Shown: positions 1 through 10,800 of the stretch, piece by piece
How positions within the stretch are numbered: the first letter of the stretch is position 1
Layout: every line of letters begins with the position of its first letter
Assembly (NCBI GenBank): GCA_039566865.1
Contig: CM076961.1
Coordinates: 7,463,501 to 7,527,500 of the forward strand
From: Aurelia coerulea
Taxonomy: Eukaryota; Cnidaria; Scyphozoa; Semaeostomeae; Ulmaridae
Direction: 5' to 3'
DNA length: 64,000 nt
Translations under genes and position numbers: made by a program
The notes under the pieces: generated by a model
What the model was told of the DNA's origin: nothing
What the model saw: the letters and a program-made list of their open reading frames with translations, nothing else
Database searches by the model: none

Positions 1-65
1 ACTTCGGCTCTGTTCAACAGTCACTCCTCAGAAAGGAAATGCGATAGAAACCACGGTAAGCAGAC

Positions 66-428
66 ATTTAATCAACAAAACTTGGTATTCATCTGAAGGA
101 GAAAGTTCACTTTACCTGGTGAGTGCAAAATAAGTCTTTTAATGCTGCAATGTCCACGTTTTTAAGACCAAAACATAACCGAGAAATCTTCAAGTACCTG
201 CTGCAGCAACTTCCTTCAAATTTAGTAAGCTGCGTCAATCGAATTGAAGGTTCGAAACTTATTGTTCTTCGCCAAATCTCGCAATCTGATTGGTATGCTA
301 GGAATCCCAGCATATTAGGCCTAATAGGGTCAACTTTTTCAGAGTAATATTATGAGTCTCTGTTGACTGAAGCGCCATCAAGAAGTCAAAGAGCACAGGG
401 AAACAAGAGACTCATCGTCATAAGTCTA
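66..428. repeat. Dispersed repeat R1, copy 1 (uninterrupted)
   Basis: This stretch is clearly related to 51166-51323 plus 52753-52915, which is a second copy in the same orientation split by a 1.4-kb foldback element. Shared blocks include the start (TTAATCAACAAAAC), AAAATAAGTCTTT, GCTGCGTCAATCGAAT, CTCGCAATCTGATTGG and CATAAGTCTAG. It therefore serves as the empty-site reference for that insertion. I see no terminal repeats or coding capacity, and the family is unknown to me. Confidence 0.7.
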
Positions 429-1158
429 GGGTAAGGCGGTACCACAGGCGGGTTTCTTTGGGCATTTTTTTTAGTGAAGGCCATCAGGGTGCTTTTTCGG
501 TCAGCATACAAATCATTGATGGGGCTTCAGATGTTTACTCACTTCGTAGAAAAGAATTATTTTGGCAATACAAATTGGGAACCTTTGAACCCAACGGTCT
601 TAATGAAAGAGCGGCTGATGTTGAATTGGATATGTTCGCCTGTGGGGTCGCCTGAATACAGTCATTCCATTTGAATAAGTCTTAGGCTTTATCTTGGGGG
701 CATGCTTCCTTTCGTATTTCGTGTCAGTGTGCACGTGGTGTCAGGGTGGAATTCCCTGTCTTGCCATCTAGGGATTTAGCAATTTAAGCAAATCCCAGGA
801 GGGTCGTTGGGAGGCGTGCTTCTTCGTTTGCTTGAGACTTTATATACGCAGAGCTTCCATTCCGATGTCGAGAACTAAAGGATTAGGGAATTTTCTATGA
901 ACTTTTATTTGAATTGGAAGTTTTGGCTGGCTAAGAAAACTTGAAATAGTCTAGGTGTGTTGTTTGGCATTGTTTTTAAGGGGGGCCTCGGGGGGATTTT
1001 ATCACGATTTTATGTAAATGTTATTTTGTCCTATAAATACTTGGCTGTCCTGTGGTTGTAAACAACTGATGAAGATTTTACAATCGAAACGTTTTGCTTT
1101 TAACAGTTTTGTTTTTCATATACTTTTTTCTGTTATTTTTGATGGTGGTTTTGTTTTA
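429..1158. other. No gene seen
   Basis: Two short overlapping open frames occur near 458-674, but neither resembles a known protein or has gene-like context. Nothing else is recognised. Confidence 0.5.
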
Positions 1159-1159
1159 A

Positions 1160-1213
<54 letters not shown>

Positions 1214-1214
1214 C

Positions 1215-1287
<73 letters not shown>
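1159..1287. repeat. ATT/TTA trinucleotide microsatellite
   Basis: About 129 bp of nearly pure TTA/ATT repeats, with a central interruption of TCA/TCATTA variants around 1213-1240. Long leucine or asparagine reading frames through it are artefacts of the repeat. Confidence 0.95.
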
Positions 1288-1288
<1 letters not shown>

Positions 1289-1789
1289 AAGAGGTCTTCT
1301 CTGCATATAAACTACTACCTTGCACTGCTAATGACCCCCCTCCCCCCTTTGCAATGTTGGTTGCTTGAAGAACTTGTCAACTCATCTATGACATTTTCAT
1401 CAGCCTCCAACATTGCAATGGGGGACGGAGGGGATCCTAACTCAAAATTTTCCCGAAAAAGCAACATGTCTCATGAGTTTTGTCCGCGATTGTAGGCTTA
1501 TGACTTGATTAATAGTAATCCATAACAAATAAATAATATTTGCATGGCGTTGGCAAGCCCAACGTGTTCTAATGTTTGACGTGAATGTGCATACTCCCAT
1601 TTTGAGGTAAAATATTAGTTAAGGTTACTATACCCCTTCAGTGACCACTCACGTTGTTTTCTCTCTTGATAATCACGCCTGCGACATAACACGTATAAAC
1701 TATACATCATTCGATTCGTCATTAAATGGGGGGTATTTATAAGCCAAAAAGAATACAAATATCCGAAAATTGTGCGTTATACACCAGAA
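1288..1789. other. No gene seen
   Basis: Non-coding sequence between the microsatellite and the left edge of the inverted LINE segment. Nothing is recognised. Confidence 0.5.
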
Positions 1790-1792
1790 ACG

Positions 1793-2053
1793 TTAAAATG
1801 TGTCGTTTACATACAAAGCTACACCTCCACCATTGCGGTTACGATCACTTCTCTTAATCGAATAGCCCTCAACACTGACAAGATCATTATCTATTTTATC
1901 ATCAATTTTAGTCTCATTAACGGCCAGAATATGAACCCCAAGGTCATTAACAAGAAGATGAATCTCGTCAATATGACGTAAAAGGCTATTACCATTAATA
2001 GAAGCAATCGCCATACCCTTTTTGAAGCCTACACTTGTAGTGCTGTTGGTCAC
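1793..2053 (-). pseudogene. LINE endonuclease N-terminal fragment
   Basis: The 86-residue frame holds the opening of an apurinic-like endonuclease of non-LTR retrotransposons. It has the ASINGNSLLRHIDEI block, then HILAVNETKIDD (the metal-binding Asn and Glu region), then the RNRNGGGVALYV block. It closely matches the + strand copy around 56690-56910. The rest of the nuclease is absent here. It would nick target DNA for target-primed reverse transcription, but this fragment cannot be active. Confidence 0.85.
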
Positions 2054-2133
2054 AAAATTGTGTAAGGGAACTGATGCAGAGGTCTTCCCAGTGGCCGAGC
2101 AATCACCCTCTTCATCTTTTACCTCAATCTTAT

Positions 2134-2640
2134 TTAGTCAAAAATTAATGCACAAAGTAAATTGTTAGAAAGAGTGTTATCACCATGTCGGTTCAGATGG
2201 ATCAGACCTCTGTTAAGATGTTGGTTGACATGTATGTTGTTGTGTTCCAAAAAGGCAAAATCGTTCTGTGAGCACAAGTCCTGGAGAACAAAGTTTACTC
2301 TCTTTCTCTTTGATTCATACCTGTCGCCACGTGTTATGAGACCGGAAATAACGACTTCAATACCTTTATCGCTAATTGACTTTGCCAGATCGATTATTTC
2401 ATCAGCAATTTGCACCTCTGTTTACTCTTTTCCATCAATTTTCAGAGAAAGATCATTTGTGCTACTGTGAATGTGCAGTAGGATTAGGTTAGGCTTTCTT
2501 TCAATCGAAGGCTGGGCATAACTATGCATGTCTCTGGTTGTTGCACCATTGAAATTCTTGACAAAATATTCATCCCTTGATTACCACACTTTTCCTTTAA
2601 TCCCCAGCTATTTATATTCTTTATCAGAGAGTCACCCATA
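2134..2640 (-). pseudogene. LINE ORF1 GDSL/SGNH-like domain
   Basis: On the minus strand the domain begins at about 2640 with a GDSLIKNI block, the nucleophile motif of GDSL/SGNH hydrolases. A LLHI-STND block near 2460 corresponds to LHVGTND of the second copy, and the frame runs to a stop near 2134. CR1-clade ORF1 proteins are known to carry such an esterase-like domain. Reading the whole domain needs a frame change near 2500, and there is a stop near 2420, so the copy is dead. The remainder (IEVVISGLITRGD, VNFVLQDLC) aligns residue for residue with 56340-56570. Confidence 0.75.
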
Positions 2641-2717
2641 ATGACTGCAGTGCGTTTACTTCTTGATTGTGAAGGATTTTGCGTTTTGTTGCGGTGCTTA
2701 ACGTCCCCGGTGTCATT

Positions 2718-3637
2718 TCATGACGGCAGCTGCTCGTTAATGGCATTTGAGGAGGAAATTGGTGTAACAGAATCAGGAGTTATTGCAGATACTGCATTCT
2801 CGACTGCATTGTTGTTTACATTTTGATCGCATCTTACTCCTGACGGAGCTGATCGTTGCGACTTCAGAGATCTGTGAGGTTCAGCAGCGTTGACAATACT
2901 ACTGACATCGCTAACTCTGACATTTAGGGCACTGGCCGTTGATGTTGAGGCTTCCACGGTGCTATTTATTTCGATTTGCATTTTAGAATTCACATAATTC
3001 ACAGAATTGTTTACTTGTTCACATGAACTTGTGGAGCGATCTTTGTTTGCAGAATTTAATACGCTTGATTTCATTCATCTTTGTCTTCTATTCTTTGCTT
3101 TGCGGGTATTTCTATTGTTGTTTGGACTTCTATTGTCATTTGTTGTTCGTTTTATGTTCTCGTACACAATAGATGGACCATTTCTATTGTCAGCTTGATT
3201 GTCCGAGGTATCATGTGATCGATTTTGAAGATTTCCATCATGGCGAAGCTTTGATTGAAGATCAAGGTTTTCCTACATGAGGCGATGGCATTTTCCCGCT
3301 CCTTTGACAAAAGCTGATTTAAGTCGGCAACTGATTTGATAACTGACTGGCCGTTTGGAAAATTGTAGTATCAAGCCAAAAAGATGCCATTGAGTTATCA
3401 AAATCGGGACTGGGCGGCCCCTGTTTATGGTTACACGTGCAATAGATGCATCAAGTTCGTCTGAAGCTCGTTTGACGCAATGATATGATTTGAGCGATGA
3501 ACTTTTAATTTTGATAACGTAAAATAGGATTCTTTGATATAGAATAAATCAGCACGAACCATTTCATCTAGATCATCTGAAACCATTTCTTTATTTAGGC
3601 CATGCAAGGACTCAGCTTCACGGCAGATAAAATCTCT
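2718..3637 (-). pseudogene. LINE ORF1 middle part (low complexity)
   Basis: Minus-strand frames here (118 residues at 2718-3074, 95 residues at 3431-3718) look like the middle of the same ORF1. They form a Ser/Asn/Val-rich linker, preceded by a segment containing GLNKEMVSDDLDEMV. The 3431-3718 frame runs out of ORF1 into the MITE end at 3639. The ORF1 N-terminus resumes beyond the MITE at 4933-5018 (starting MDTFPDTDNDMDN). No recognised domain is visible, and the assignment rests on position and orientation. Confidence 0.5.
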
Positions 3638-3638
3638 A

Positions 3639-4930
3639 CCGGGTGCGCCAAAATAAACTATGCACTTTTGGCAGGCCACGATAAATCGTACACTGGACCG
3701 ATTTTGAAGATATATCACTTAATCTTTAGCAGAAAGCCTGAATTAGATTCTAAGATTTTTTGCAATTTTTTCCATTTTCAATCTTTAGAGCTACAGGCGA
3801 GTTTCTTAAAATTTTCGTTTTCGAAAACACTGAAAACGATCAAAAAACGTTGATCAAATTTTCTAAAGACTCATCATGAATGGACAATGAGAAAATGTTT
3901 TCAGCGTGATTTGGGGATTTGGAAATTGGTCATTGTAAACTTCTGCACGAGTGTTATTTCAAAGATTGGCTTGTTGCGAAATCCTGTAGTAGTTTCAATA
4001 AAGTGCCGCCCCAAAAGCCGTCACAAATAAAAAAATATAGCAAAACTCCATGCTTGCTGGCCCCATGACTCTTCCTCGCTTGTCTTTTAACCCCCTTGAT
4101 ACAGGAACACACAACCTGCAGCAAAGCATACGTTCAATGACATTACAAAAGAAAAGAAATTTCTTTATATTGTTGAAAATATTATTACATTTCTCACAAG
4201 ATACCGGGTGCGCCAAAATAAACTATGCACGTTTGGCAGGCCACAATAAATCGTACACTGGACCGATTTTGAAGATTCATGACTTAATTTTTAGTAGAAA
4301 GCCTGAATTAGATTCTGGGATTTTTTGCAAATTTTTCCGTTTCCAGTTTTTAGAGCCAAAAGCAAGTATCTTAAAATTTTCGTTTTCGAGAACATTGAAA
4401 ACGATCAAAAAACGTCGATCAAATTTTAAAAGAGTCAACATGAATGCGCTTCTAGCTCTAAAACTGAAAATGGAATAATTTGCAAAAAATCCCAGTATCT
4501 AATCCAGGCTTTCTGCTAACGAATAAGTGATAAATCTTCAAAATCGGTCCAGTGTACGATTTATTGTGGCCTGCCAAACGTGCATAGTATATTTTGGCGC
4601 ACCCGGTAGTACAAACTCTCGTACAGCAGCTTACAATTAGTCGATTTCTAAATCCCAAATCACCACGTAAAAGTTTTCTCTTTGTCCATTCATGTCGATT
4701 CTTTAGAAAGCTTGATCGACGTTTTTTGATAATTTTCAGTGTTTTCGAAAACAAAAATTTTAAGAAACTCGCTTGTAGCTCTAAAAACTGAAAACAGAAA
4801 AATTTGCAAAAAATCCTAGAATCTAATTCAGGCCTTCTGCTAAAGATCAAGTCATAAATCTTCAAAATTGGTCTTGTGTACGATGTATCGTGGCCTGCCA
4901 AACGTGCATAGTTTATTTTGGCGCACCCGG
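3639..4930. mobile_element. Tc1/mariner-type MITE A (CCGGGTGCGCC ends, TA flanks)
   Basis: The left end is CCGGGTGCGCCAAAATAAAC and the right end is its reverse complement. The dinucleotide TA sits outside both ends (3637-3638 and 4931-4932), the target duplication typical of Tc1/mariner. The arms are long (about 300 bp), so the element can fold back on itself. No transposase is present. It interrupts LINE ORF1 and itself contains a second copy, B. Related copies lie at 31308-32611 and 57109-57710. Confidence 0.85.
4204..4606. mobile_element. Tc1/mariner-type MITE B, nested in A
   Basis: A complete short copy of the same family (403 bp, left CCGGGTGCGCC and right GGCGCACCCGG, flanked by TA on both sides) sits inside element A. 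The two arms meet near 4440-4470, so it is nearly one long inverted repeat. It carries no genes. Confidence 0.85.
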
Positions 4931-5018
4931 TATCACGACGTTTCTTTTTGCAACGAATAGCTACGATAGTATTAAAGATGTTGTCCATATCATTATCAGT
5001 ATCCGGGAAAGTATCCAT

Positions 5019-5960
5019 TGCTCGTAGCGCTAAAGAAAAATATCAATTCCAGTGAAAAAAAGTGAGAGCAGTGAATAATAGCAAGATCCATGTGAGATGT
5101 CGATAACGCAGAATGTTCTTTCAAGCATTGCAAATTTCAAGATTCTATTTACATTCCTTCCTTCTCTTTTCGTTCGCTCGGCACCTTGCGGTTCGAAATT
5201 TTTCAAATATGCTTTGATTTGTCAGAAGTCCTGTCTCTTGCGAGGAAATCTTCAATGAAACCAAAGCAAAGTGACTTTTGATTCAGATTTAAGGTTATGA
5301 AGTCTGAGTGCTACTAATTGCTATTTTCGTCGCCCCCCCCCCCCCCCCCCCCATTATGCCCATCAGTCTACCAGAGAAGTTTCAAATCACTTCAAAATAT
5401 TAAAAGGCAAAATTTATTAAAAAAACACCAATTTGGGTTAAAATCTTACTTACTGACTTGGAAAATCATCGAAACCCAAAAAAACGCAGCATTATATTAG
5501 TCTATTTTCATTTTAGAAACTATGCCAAAACTCATCCATCCATGCGCAAGAGAAAGGTCGGATTTAGAGCAACTCGAAGCATGTATTTCAATTGCCAAAA
5601 CTCGAAGTTTAGGTCAATTCTCATTGATATTTTTGGGCTTAAAGTACCAAATGATAAACAATGAACAGTAATTAAAGCTGTTTTCCTTACCAAAGCTTTT
5701 TACCGGAGAGTAGTGTTGGTTGTTTGTCCTGCGGCCATAATGGGCGACGCTTGAAGAAGAGGGCGTTTTTACCCCCTTCTTTAAAATCTCCTAAAACCAG
5801 TATAAAGAGTTTACAAAAAAAGTCAATACTCTGTTATCCTTTTCTCCATGAGTTGGTGATATAACCTATCTACTTGGTTTTTTCATTAATTGCTCTTTTT
5901 GGATCTAACTTGGAACTTCGCGACGATATGGGCATAATGGGCGACACCACTCTAGAGATA
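5019..5960. other. Possible LINE 5' UTR and inversion junction
   Basis: This stretch lies between the presumed start of the inverted LINE ORF1 (5018) and the start of the sense LINE segment (about 5961). It holds a C homopolymer around 5332-5352 and a short direct repeat, CATAATGGGCGAC, at about 5737 and 5935. No coding sequence is recognised. I infer that it is LINE leader plus junction sequence, but no feature proves it. Confidence 0.35.
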
Positions 5961-7430
5961 ATGCTAAAAAACAGCACAAAAACATCTCCACTCGGTAAAT
6001 GAAAAATTTCAACGAAGAAAACTTTCTTAGTGATCTTCAGCAAGTTGACTGGAAAAAGCATTGTTTCAAATACCGATGATATCAACCTCATCATTGAGCA
6101 ATAGACAAATATGTTCTCGTTGATTCTTGAAAAACCTGTTCCTTTACGCTGTAGAAGGGTTTCAGAAACATTTTGCCCCTGGTTGACGAAGGATTTCAAA
6201 TATTTGTCTGCTACAAGAGACAGGTTAAAATTGGCAGCTGTACGCTAACTGTGATGGATGCTTATAAACAAACGAGAAATAGGGTAAATAGATTAAACAA
6301 AGGTTTAAAGCGTGACTATTTTACTAATAAAATTGCCCTTTCCCTCGGTGATCTTAAAAACACTTGGAAAACCATTAACATAGTTCTCAATAAGAAATAA
6401 AAAATGACTCAAATTCAGTCGCTTGATGTTGATGGTAAGCATATTACAGATAATAATGCTGTTGCTCAGACAAAATGAATGACTTCTTTTATGATATTGG
6501 CAAATCTCTTAGTGACAAAATTCCACAGAAAGCTAACCTCCTTGTTGAAGATAAGCTAGAAGTGAACCCTGAAAATCTACAGTTTAAATTACAAGCCTTT
6601 GATGTTCCTCGGATAAAAAAGGTTTTTGGTAAATTCAAAACGTCCAAGGGTTTCGGTCCTGATGGCATTGCTAATCATTTTATAAAGATCGGATTCTCTC
6701 TCATTGCAGAATCTCTCTGTGACATTTTCAATCTCTCAATTGCCATAAGAGGTTTTCCTGAAAATTGGAAAACTGCAAGGGTTTCCCCAATCTTTAAAAG
6801 TGGAGAAAAAACAATCGTTCCAATTATAGACCGATTTCTGTGCTCCCATTTCTCGCAAGACTCTTTGAGAAATTGATTTACAACAAACTATATGATTATC
6901 TGGACAAAAATAAACTTCTGTATTCTGGCCAATCAGGTTTTAGAGCACTGCATTCCACTGTAACTTGCTTGCTTTCTGGCACTAATGACTGGCACATTAA
7001 TATTGAGCGTGGAAAATTTACAGGAAATATTTTCATTGATTTGAAAACGGCTTTTGATACTGTTGATCATGCAATACTTATTCAAAAGCTATCTAAGTAC
7101 GGAATTCAGGGTCTTGAACTTCAATGGTTCAAATCATATCTCAGCAGTAGGCATCAATTCATTAAGGTTAATGGAGTGGAATCTGACATCGGACGCATCA
7201 GCTGTGGTGTTCTACAAGGCTCTTGTTTAGGTCTGCTACTCTTCCTAATCTATATAAATGATCTGCCATTCGCCTTGAAAAACTGCAAAGTTATGATGTA
7301 TGTCGACGATACTAGCATATCCTATTCCTCTAAGAGCATTGAAGATCTAACTGAAACGCTCAACAACGAATTGAAATGTTTGAAAGAATGGCTTCAGGGC
7401 AATAAATTGTCTTTGAATGTAATCAAGACT

Positions 7431-7808
7431 TTTTTTTTTTTTTTTTTTTTTATAATCATTCAAAATGTTACAATACATGTTACATCTACATCCTACCATA
7501 CTTTCTAATTACTCTACAAACTATACAACACTACAGGGACGTGACCACAAGGAGCAAAAGATAATGACTACCAGGTGGACATTAACATAAAGACATGCAA
7601 AAAATAGCAACTAAATATACAACTACAAAAAGCTACAAATACGATAAATTACTGATAAATACTAGAATCCGTTTCACATTGGATGTCAGGCCAGCATAGT
7701 AGTATGATGCTGAGCAATAGGAACCCCGGACGAGAGACCAACGACGACAGCAGTTGCTACAGCTACTGATCCCCCTCCAGAGTCCCCAACGCCCAACACA
7801 TTGCTAGC
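7431..7808 (-). mobile_element. Short retroposed sequence with poly(A) tail (minus strand)
   Basis: The reverse transcriptase frame is cut after ATCAAGACT (7422-7430) by 378 bp that begin with about 20 T residues. The same nine bases ATCAAGACT return at 7809-7817, where the frame resumes. A 9-bp target duplication plus a poly(A) tail read on the minus strand marks a LINE-mediated retrocopy. The non-tail end (minus-strand start) carries a short open frame, NVLGVGDSGGGSVAVATAVV and onward, ending in a stop at about 7686. It may therefore be the 3' end of a processed transcript or a SINE-like sequence. I do not recognise the parent. Confidence 0.8.
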
Positions 7809-8361
7809 ATCAAGACTCAGGCAATGGTAATCGGACCTAGACCAAATCTTAAAAAGATTGGTGAAAACACTGTGGATTCTCTTGCATTTGTGATCGATGA
7901 TTCCCCTGTAGAACTCGTCGACAGTATTAAGTATCTCGGTGTCCAAGTTGACCAGTACCTCGTGTGGGACGAGCAAATTAAATCCGTTCAAGCCAAAGTC
8001 TCCCGCTCATTATGTTTTTTAAAATATGCAAAGAAATTTTTGCCAAAAACTGTACTTTGCAAATTATATAGAAGTATTGTAGAGCCACATTTACGGTACT
8101 GCTGTTCTGTGTGGGGGAACTGTGCTGAGGTCCGACTGGTTAAGCTTCAAACATTGCAGAATCGTGCCGCTAGAATTATTACAAATAGCAGCTACGATGC
8201 TCCTGCCGAAGCTTTGATTACAGAGTTAAAATGGCCAACTGTGAGGGATATGATCAGAAGTGAGACTGCAACAACTGTATATAAATCTGTTAATGGTTTC
8301 GCGCCTGATTATCTCTCGCATTTGCTTGTTAGAAATTCTGATCGTAATATTATCAACCTTA

Positions 8362-8812
8362 AGCCTTGATCAAACGCATCCAACATTTCATCCAACATTT
8401 CCACCCAAAAATTTTAAAGTTTGCCGATGTTTATGAGGGGGTGGTCAAACGCATGCAACATTTCACCCAAAATTTCATCCAACATTTCATCCAACATTTC
8501 CTTGATCGTACATCGCCTGCGCAGCAACGTTTTTTACATCAATTAAAAAAGGCGCGAAAAACAAAACGAAACGTTCTGCGCATACCCAAACATGAAATGT
8601 TGGACGAAATGTTGGATGAGGCGGTCAAACGCATCCAACTTTGCATCCAACATTTAAAAACAAACTTTGTTTTTGATCTCGATCAAACTTCATCCAACAT
8701 CAGTTTGCAAATGTTGGATGATCCAACATGGGTGGTCAAACGCATCCAACATTTCATCCAACATTGGTTTTCAGCATGTTGGATGAAATGTTGGATGCGT
8801 TTGACCGGGGCT
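8362..8812. mobile_element. PIF/Harbinger-type MITE with ATCCAACATTTC repeats
   Basis: The ends are AGCCTTGATCAAACGCATCC on the left and the reverse complement of AGCCCCGGTCAAACGCATCC on the right, with TTA duplicated outside (8359-8361 and 8813-8815). A 3-bp TTA duplication is characteristic of PIF/Harbinger. The interior is made of several reiterated terminal-like pieces (GTCAAACGCATCCAACATTT in both orientations), so it looks like partial copies stacked inside one another. It splits the LINE C-terminus between the codons for INL and RNPETD. It has no transposase. Confidence 0.8.
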
Positions 8813-9074
8813 TTAGAAATCCCGAAACTGACTTGCTACTGCCATTCATGAAAACTGGTAATGGGCAGAAAGTGTTCGCATTTCTTGGAGCGAAAATTTG
8901 GAATGATCTCAGCCGCGAGGCCAAGCAACCTCCCTCTTTATCACCTTTGAAGGACGAGATAAAGGGTCGATTGTAGATTTATTGTAAATAGTTGCAGATA
9001 AATTATTTATGATTGTAATTAGTTTTCTTTCCCGTCATTAATTCTAGTAGAATTTTTAATTTGTAAAGTTTTTG

Positions 9075-9122
9075 GCACGGCCCCCTGAAAATCAGTCATA
9101 CTGACTGACGGGGCTACCGTGC
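9075..9122 (+). other. LINE 3'-terminal hairpin
   Basis: GCACGG pairs with CCGTGC, followed by CCCC with GGGG and CAGTCA with TGACTG, giving a near-continuous stem-loop of 48 nt just before the LINE end. The same structure with compensating differences is found at 60244-60290 in the other copy. It is probably the signal in the LINE RNA recognised by its own reverse transcriptase. Confidence 0.75.
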
Positions 9123-9140
9123 ATAAATACACTCATTTTT

Positions 9141-9529
9141 TTTCAAAAGAAACCGCTTATAAGAAACGGTAGAATCAATTTTGCGAAAGCAAAGAAACAA
9201 TCCTACCTGAATTGAAAAAAGCTAAGAAACTTCTGCAATTTTCAGTCTTAATTTTCCTATCACACTCAACAATATTTTGACATTGTGCAGTTAAGCAACT
9301 GTTTTTTTGGACATTATTTGAGTGCGAATCATGTTATTTACTCGTTTTGAGATTTTACTAAGTAATTTGGGAACCCTTAAGGCAAAACAAAATCAACTCT
9401 AAACTTCCGGCAATAAAAATATAAAAAACACGTAAGAAACTTGTGGTAGCAAAATGGCCCAAAAATTTAAGAAACTGCCTACCAGCCCCGGACCTTAGTT
9501 TCTTATAAAAAAAAATTAGTGTAATTTAA
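9141..9529. other. Unassigned; possible small TIR element
   Basis: TTATAAGAAAC at about 9162-9173 and its complement GTTTCTTATAA at about 9501-9511 form an inverted pair roughly 340 bp apart. This could be the remains of a small DNA element. No clear target duplication or gene is seen. Confidence 0.3.
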
Positions 9530-9530
9530 A

Positions 9531-9731
9531 ATGAAAATGAAAAAAATAGAAATATCATTAATAACTAACAGAAGTGAGAGATGTATTATGACAAAACTGC
9601 GACTTAGCGACCACTGCCTTGCAATAGAAAAAGGACGCCAATATAAACCTCCAATAGAGAGAGATCAAAGAATCTGCTCAACTTGTAAAAACAAGATTGA
9701 GGACGAGACACATTTTATCCTTGAATGTTAA
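9531..9731 (+). pseudogene. LINE reverse-transcriptase C-terminal fragment (zinc-binding tail)
   Basis: The 66-residue frame has TKLRLSDHCLAIEKGR, then CSTCKNKIEDETHFILEC. That Cys-X2-Cys...His-X4-Cys pattern with an IEDE-HF-LEC core is typical of the C-terminal tail of LINE reverse-transcriptase ORFs. The frame stops directly after Cys, and a further open stretch continues to about 9835. No RT core lies upstream, so this is a 5'-truncated, decayed remnant, different from the CR1-like copies here. Confidence 0.65.
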
Positions 9732-9739
9732 GCATTCAA

Positions 9740-10800
9740 GGCAGAACGAGGAACCTTTTTAAATGACTCAAAAGAGACTTATCTAAACGTTGAAAACTCG
9801 TATTTCTACAAACTAATGAAAATTGTCACTTTTTAGAAGCTTTTACGAGATATCTCAACACAATATACCAAAAGAAATCTAAAAACGAAATCCAGAAAAA
9901 TTCAACTTGATTAATTATGCATAACCTAAATTGTTTTCATATAATCGCTGATATTTTGTTAGTAGCTTCAATTTGTAGTTTGTAGTTAGACCATGTATCT
10001 TAATGATATTGAGTCTTCATTGGAAAAAAATATAACAGCGAAGTAAAAGAAGGGTGGGGGGGGGGTTAAATCCACCTCCCCAGGTATTGACCACTTCAAA
10101 AGTTCCAGGTAAGAGAGGGTTAAAGTATGTTTCTGTACTCGATTGATGTTACTGTTGGTAGCTTTACTACAAATTAGCTAAGTCCCGGGGCAATAGTTGC
10201 AATATGACAGTATAACAGCGTTGAAAACTGTTCTTGCTTCATTACAATTGATACTCTGCCAGGAGAACAATTATAACCCGGAAACGTTCGGATTTTTTGC
10301 TTCTATTTATTGTGCAACGACTCATGAAGTTTCATTAAAATACTTTGATACATGAGGGGAAAGGAGGCAGTGTTATGGGACTGACTCGGTCAAAAGTCAC
10401 CAATTCTCAAATATCAATTTTTGCGAAAAAAGTAGGAAAATTGCAATGTTTTGCAAATATATTTTGCAGGGTATTGTTATCTTTTTACGGAACATCCGGT
10501 ATTCTCTTAGCACATTTAAGGACCCTATTGGTGTCCAAACTTCCAGCAAAATTTAATACAAAAGCATTTCCTCGATTCGGAACAAAGAATCATGAGGTGT
10601 GGTCACATCAAGAAGATAAACCATGTTGCTGCTTCGATAAGGTTGGCTTTCAGTGTCCTAGAAACTACACTTGAACGCAGGTAGGACTGCAGAAAAATGG
10701 AGAATTCTTTCCTTTTGCAAAACGATGACGTAAATGATGTTCTGTATTGCTAATAACAATCTTGCTTGCGTCCTAACTTGTGTAATATTTCAAATTCCAG
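9740..10800. other. Probable intron sequence upstream of the first recognised MMP exon
   Basis: No MMP signal peptide or propeptide helices could be found here. A 109-residue frame at 10345-10674 has no recognisable features. The segment ends with a polypyrimidine-rich stretch and the AG acceptor at 10799-10800. Confidence 0.45.

Larger units (their letters stand above)
1790..5018 (-). pseudogene. CR1-like LINE, inverted 5' part (ORF1 plus start of endonuclease)
   Basis: Read on the minus strand from 5018 down to about 1790, this is the 5' half of a CR1-like non-LTR retrotransposon. In order it holds the ORF1 N-terminus (from the Met at 5018), a long Ser/Asn-rich part, a GDSL/SGNH-type ORF1 domain, and the first part of the APE-type endonuclease, which stops abruptly after the block matching RNRNGGGVALYVNDTF. 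The sequence parallels the + strand LINE at 56072-60320. ORF1 is broken by the MITE at 3639-4930 and by at least one frameshift near 2420-2520. The missing 3' part probably lies at 5961-9140 in the opposite orientation. I infer one twin-primed insertion; two independent insertions are the alternative. Confidence 0.8.
5961..9140 (+). pseudogene. CR1-like LINE, 3' part (reverse transcriptase), decayed
   Basis: The sense-strand segment starts at sequence matching AAAAAACAGCACAAAAA of the full copy (57978) and runs to the LINE 3' end. Frames at 6173-6400, 6475-6876, 6840-7432, 7818-8361 and 8813-8976 give successive parts of one reverse transcriptase. Motifs include IFIDLKTAFDTVDH (motif A), GVLQGSCLG (motif B, Pro to Leu), YVDDTSISY (active-site box), and the C-terminal blocks VEPHLRYCCSVWG and LQTLQNRAARII. 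Frameshifts (for example near 6808) and two insertions (7431-7808 and 8362-8812) break it. It ends with a conserved 3' hairpin and a T-rich tail. Confidence 0.9.

Noticed and set aside
1018..1368. Poly-leucine and, on the other strand, poly-asparagine reading frames
   Set aside because: These are direct translations of the ATT microsatellite.
10345..10674. 109-residue frame just upstream of the cysteine-switch exon
   Set aside because: I looked for a signal peptide or propeptide helices here, but the sequence shows neither, and no donor would join it in phase 1 to the exon at 10801.
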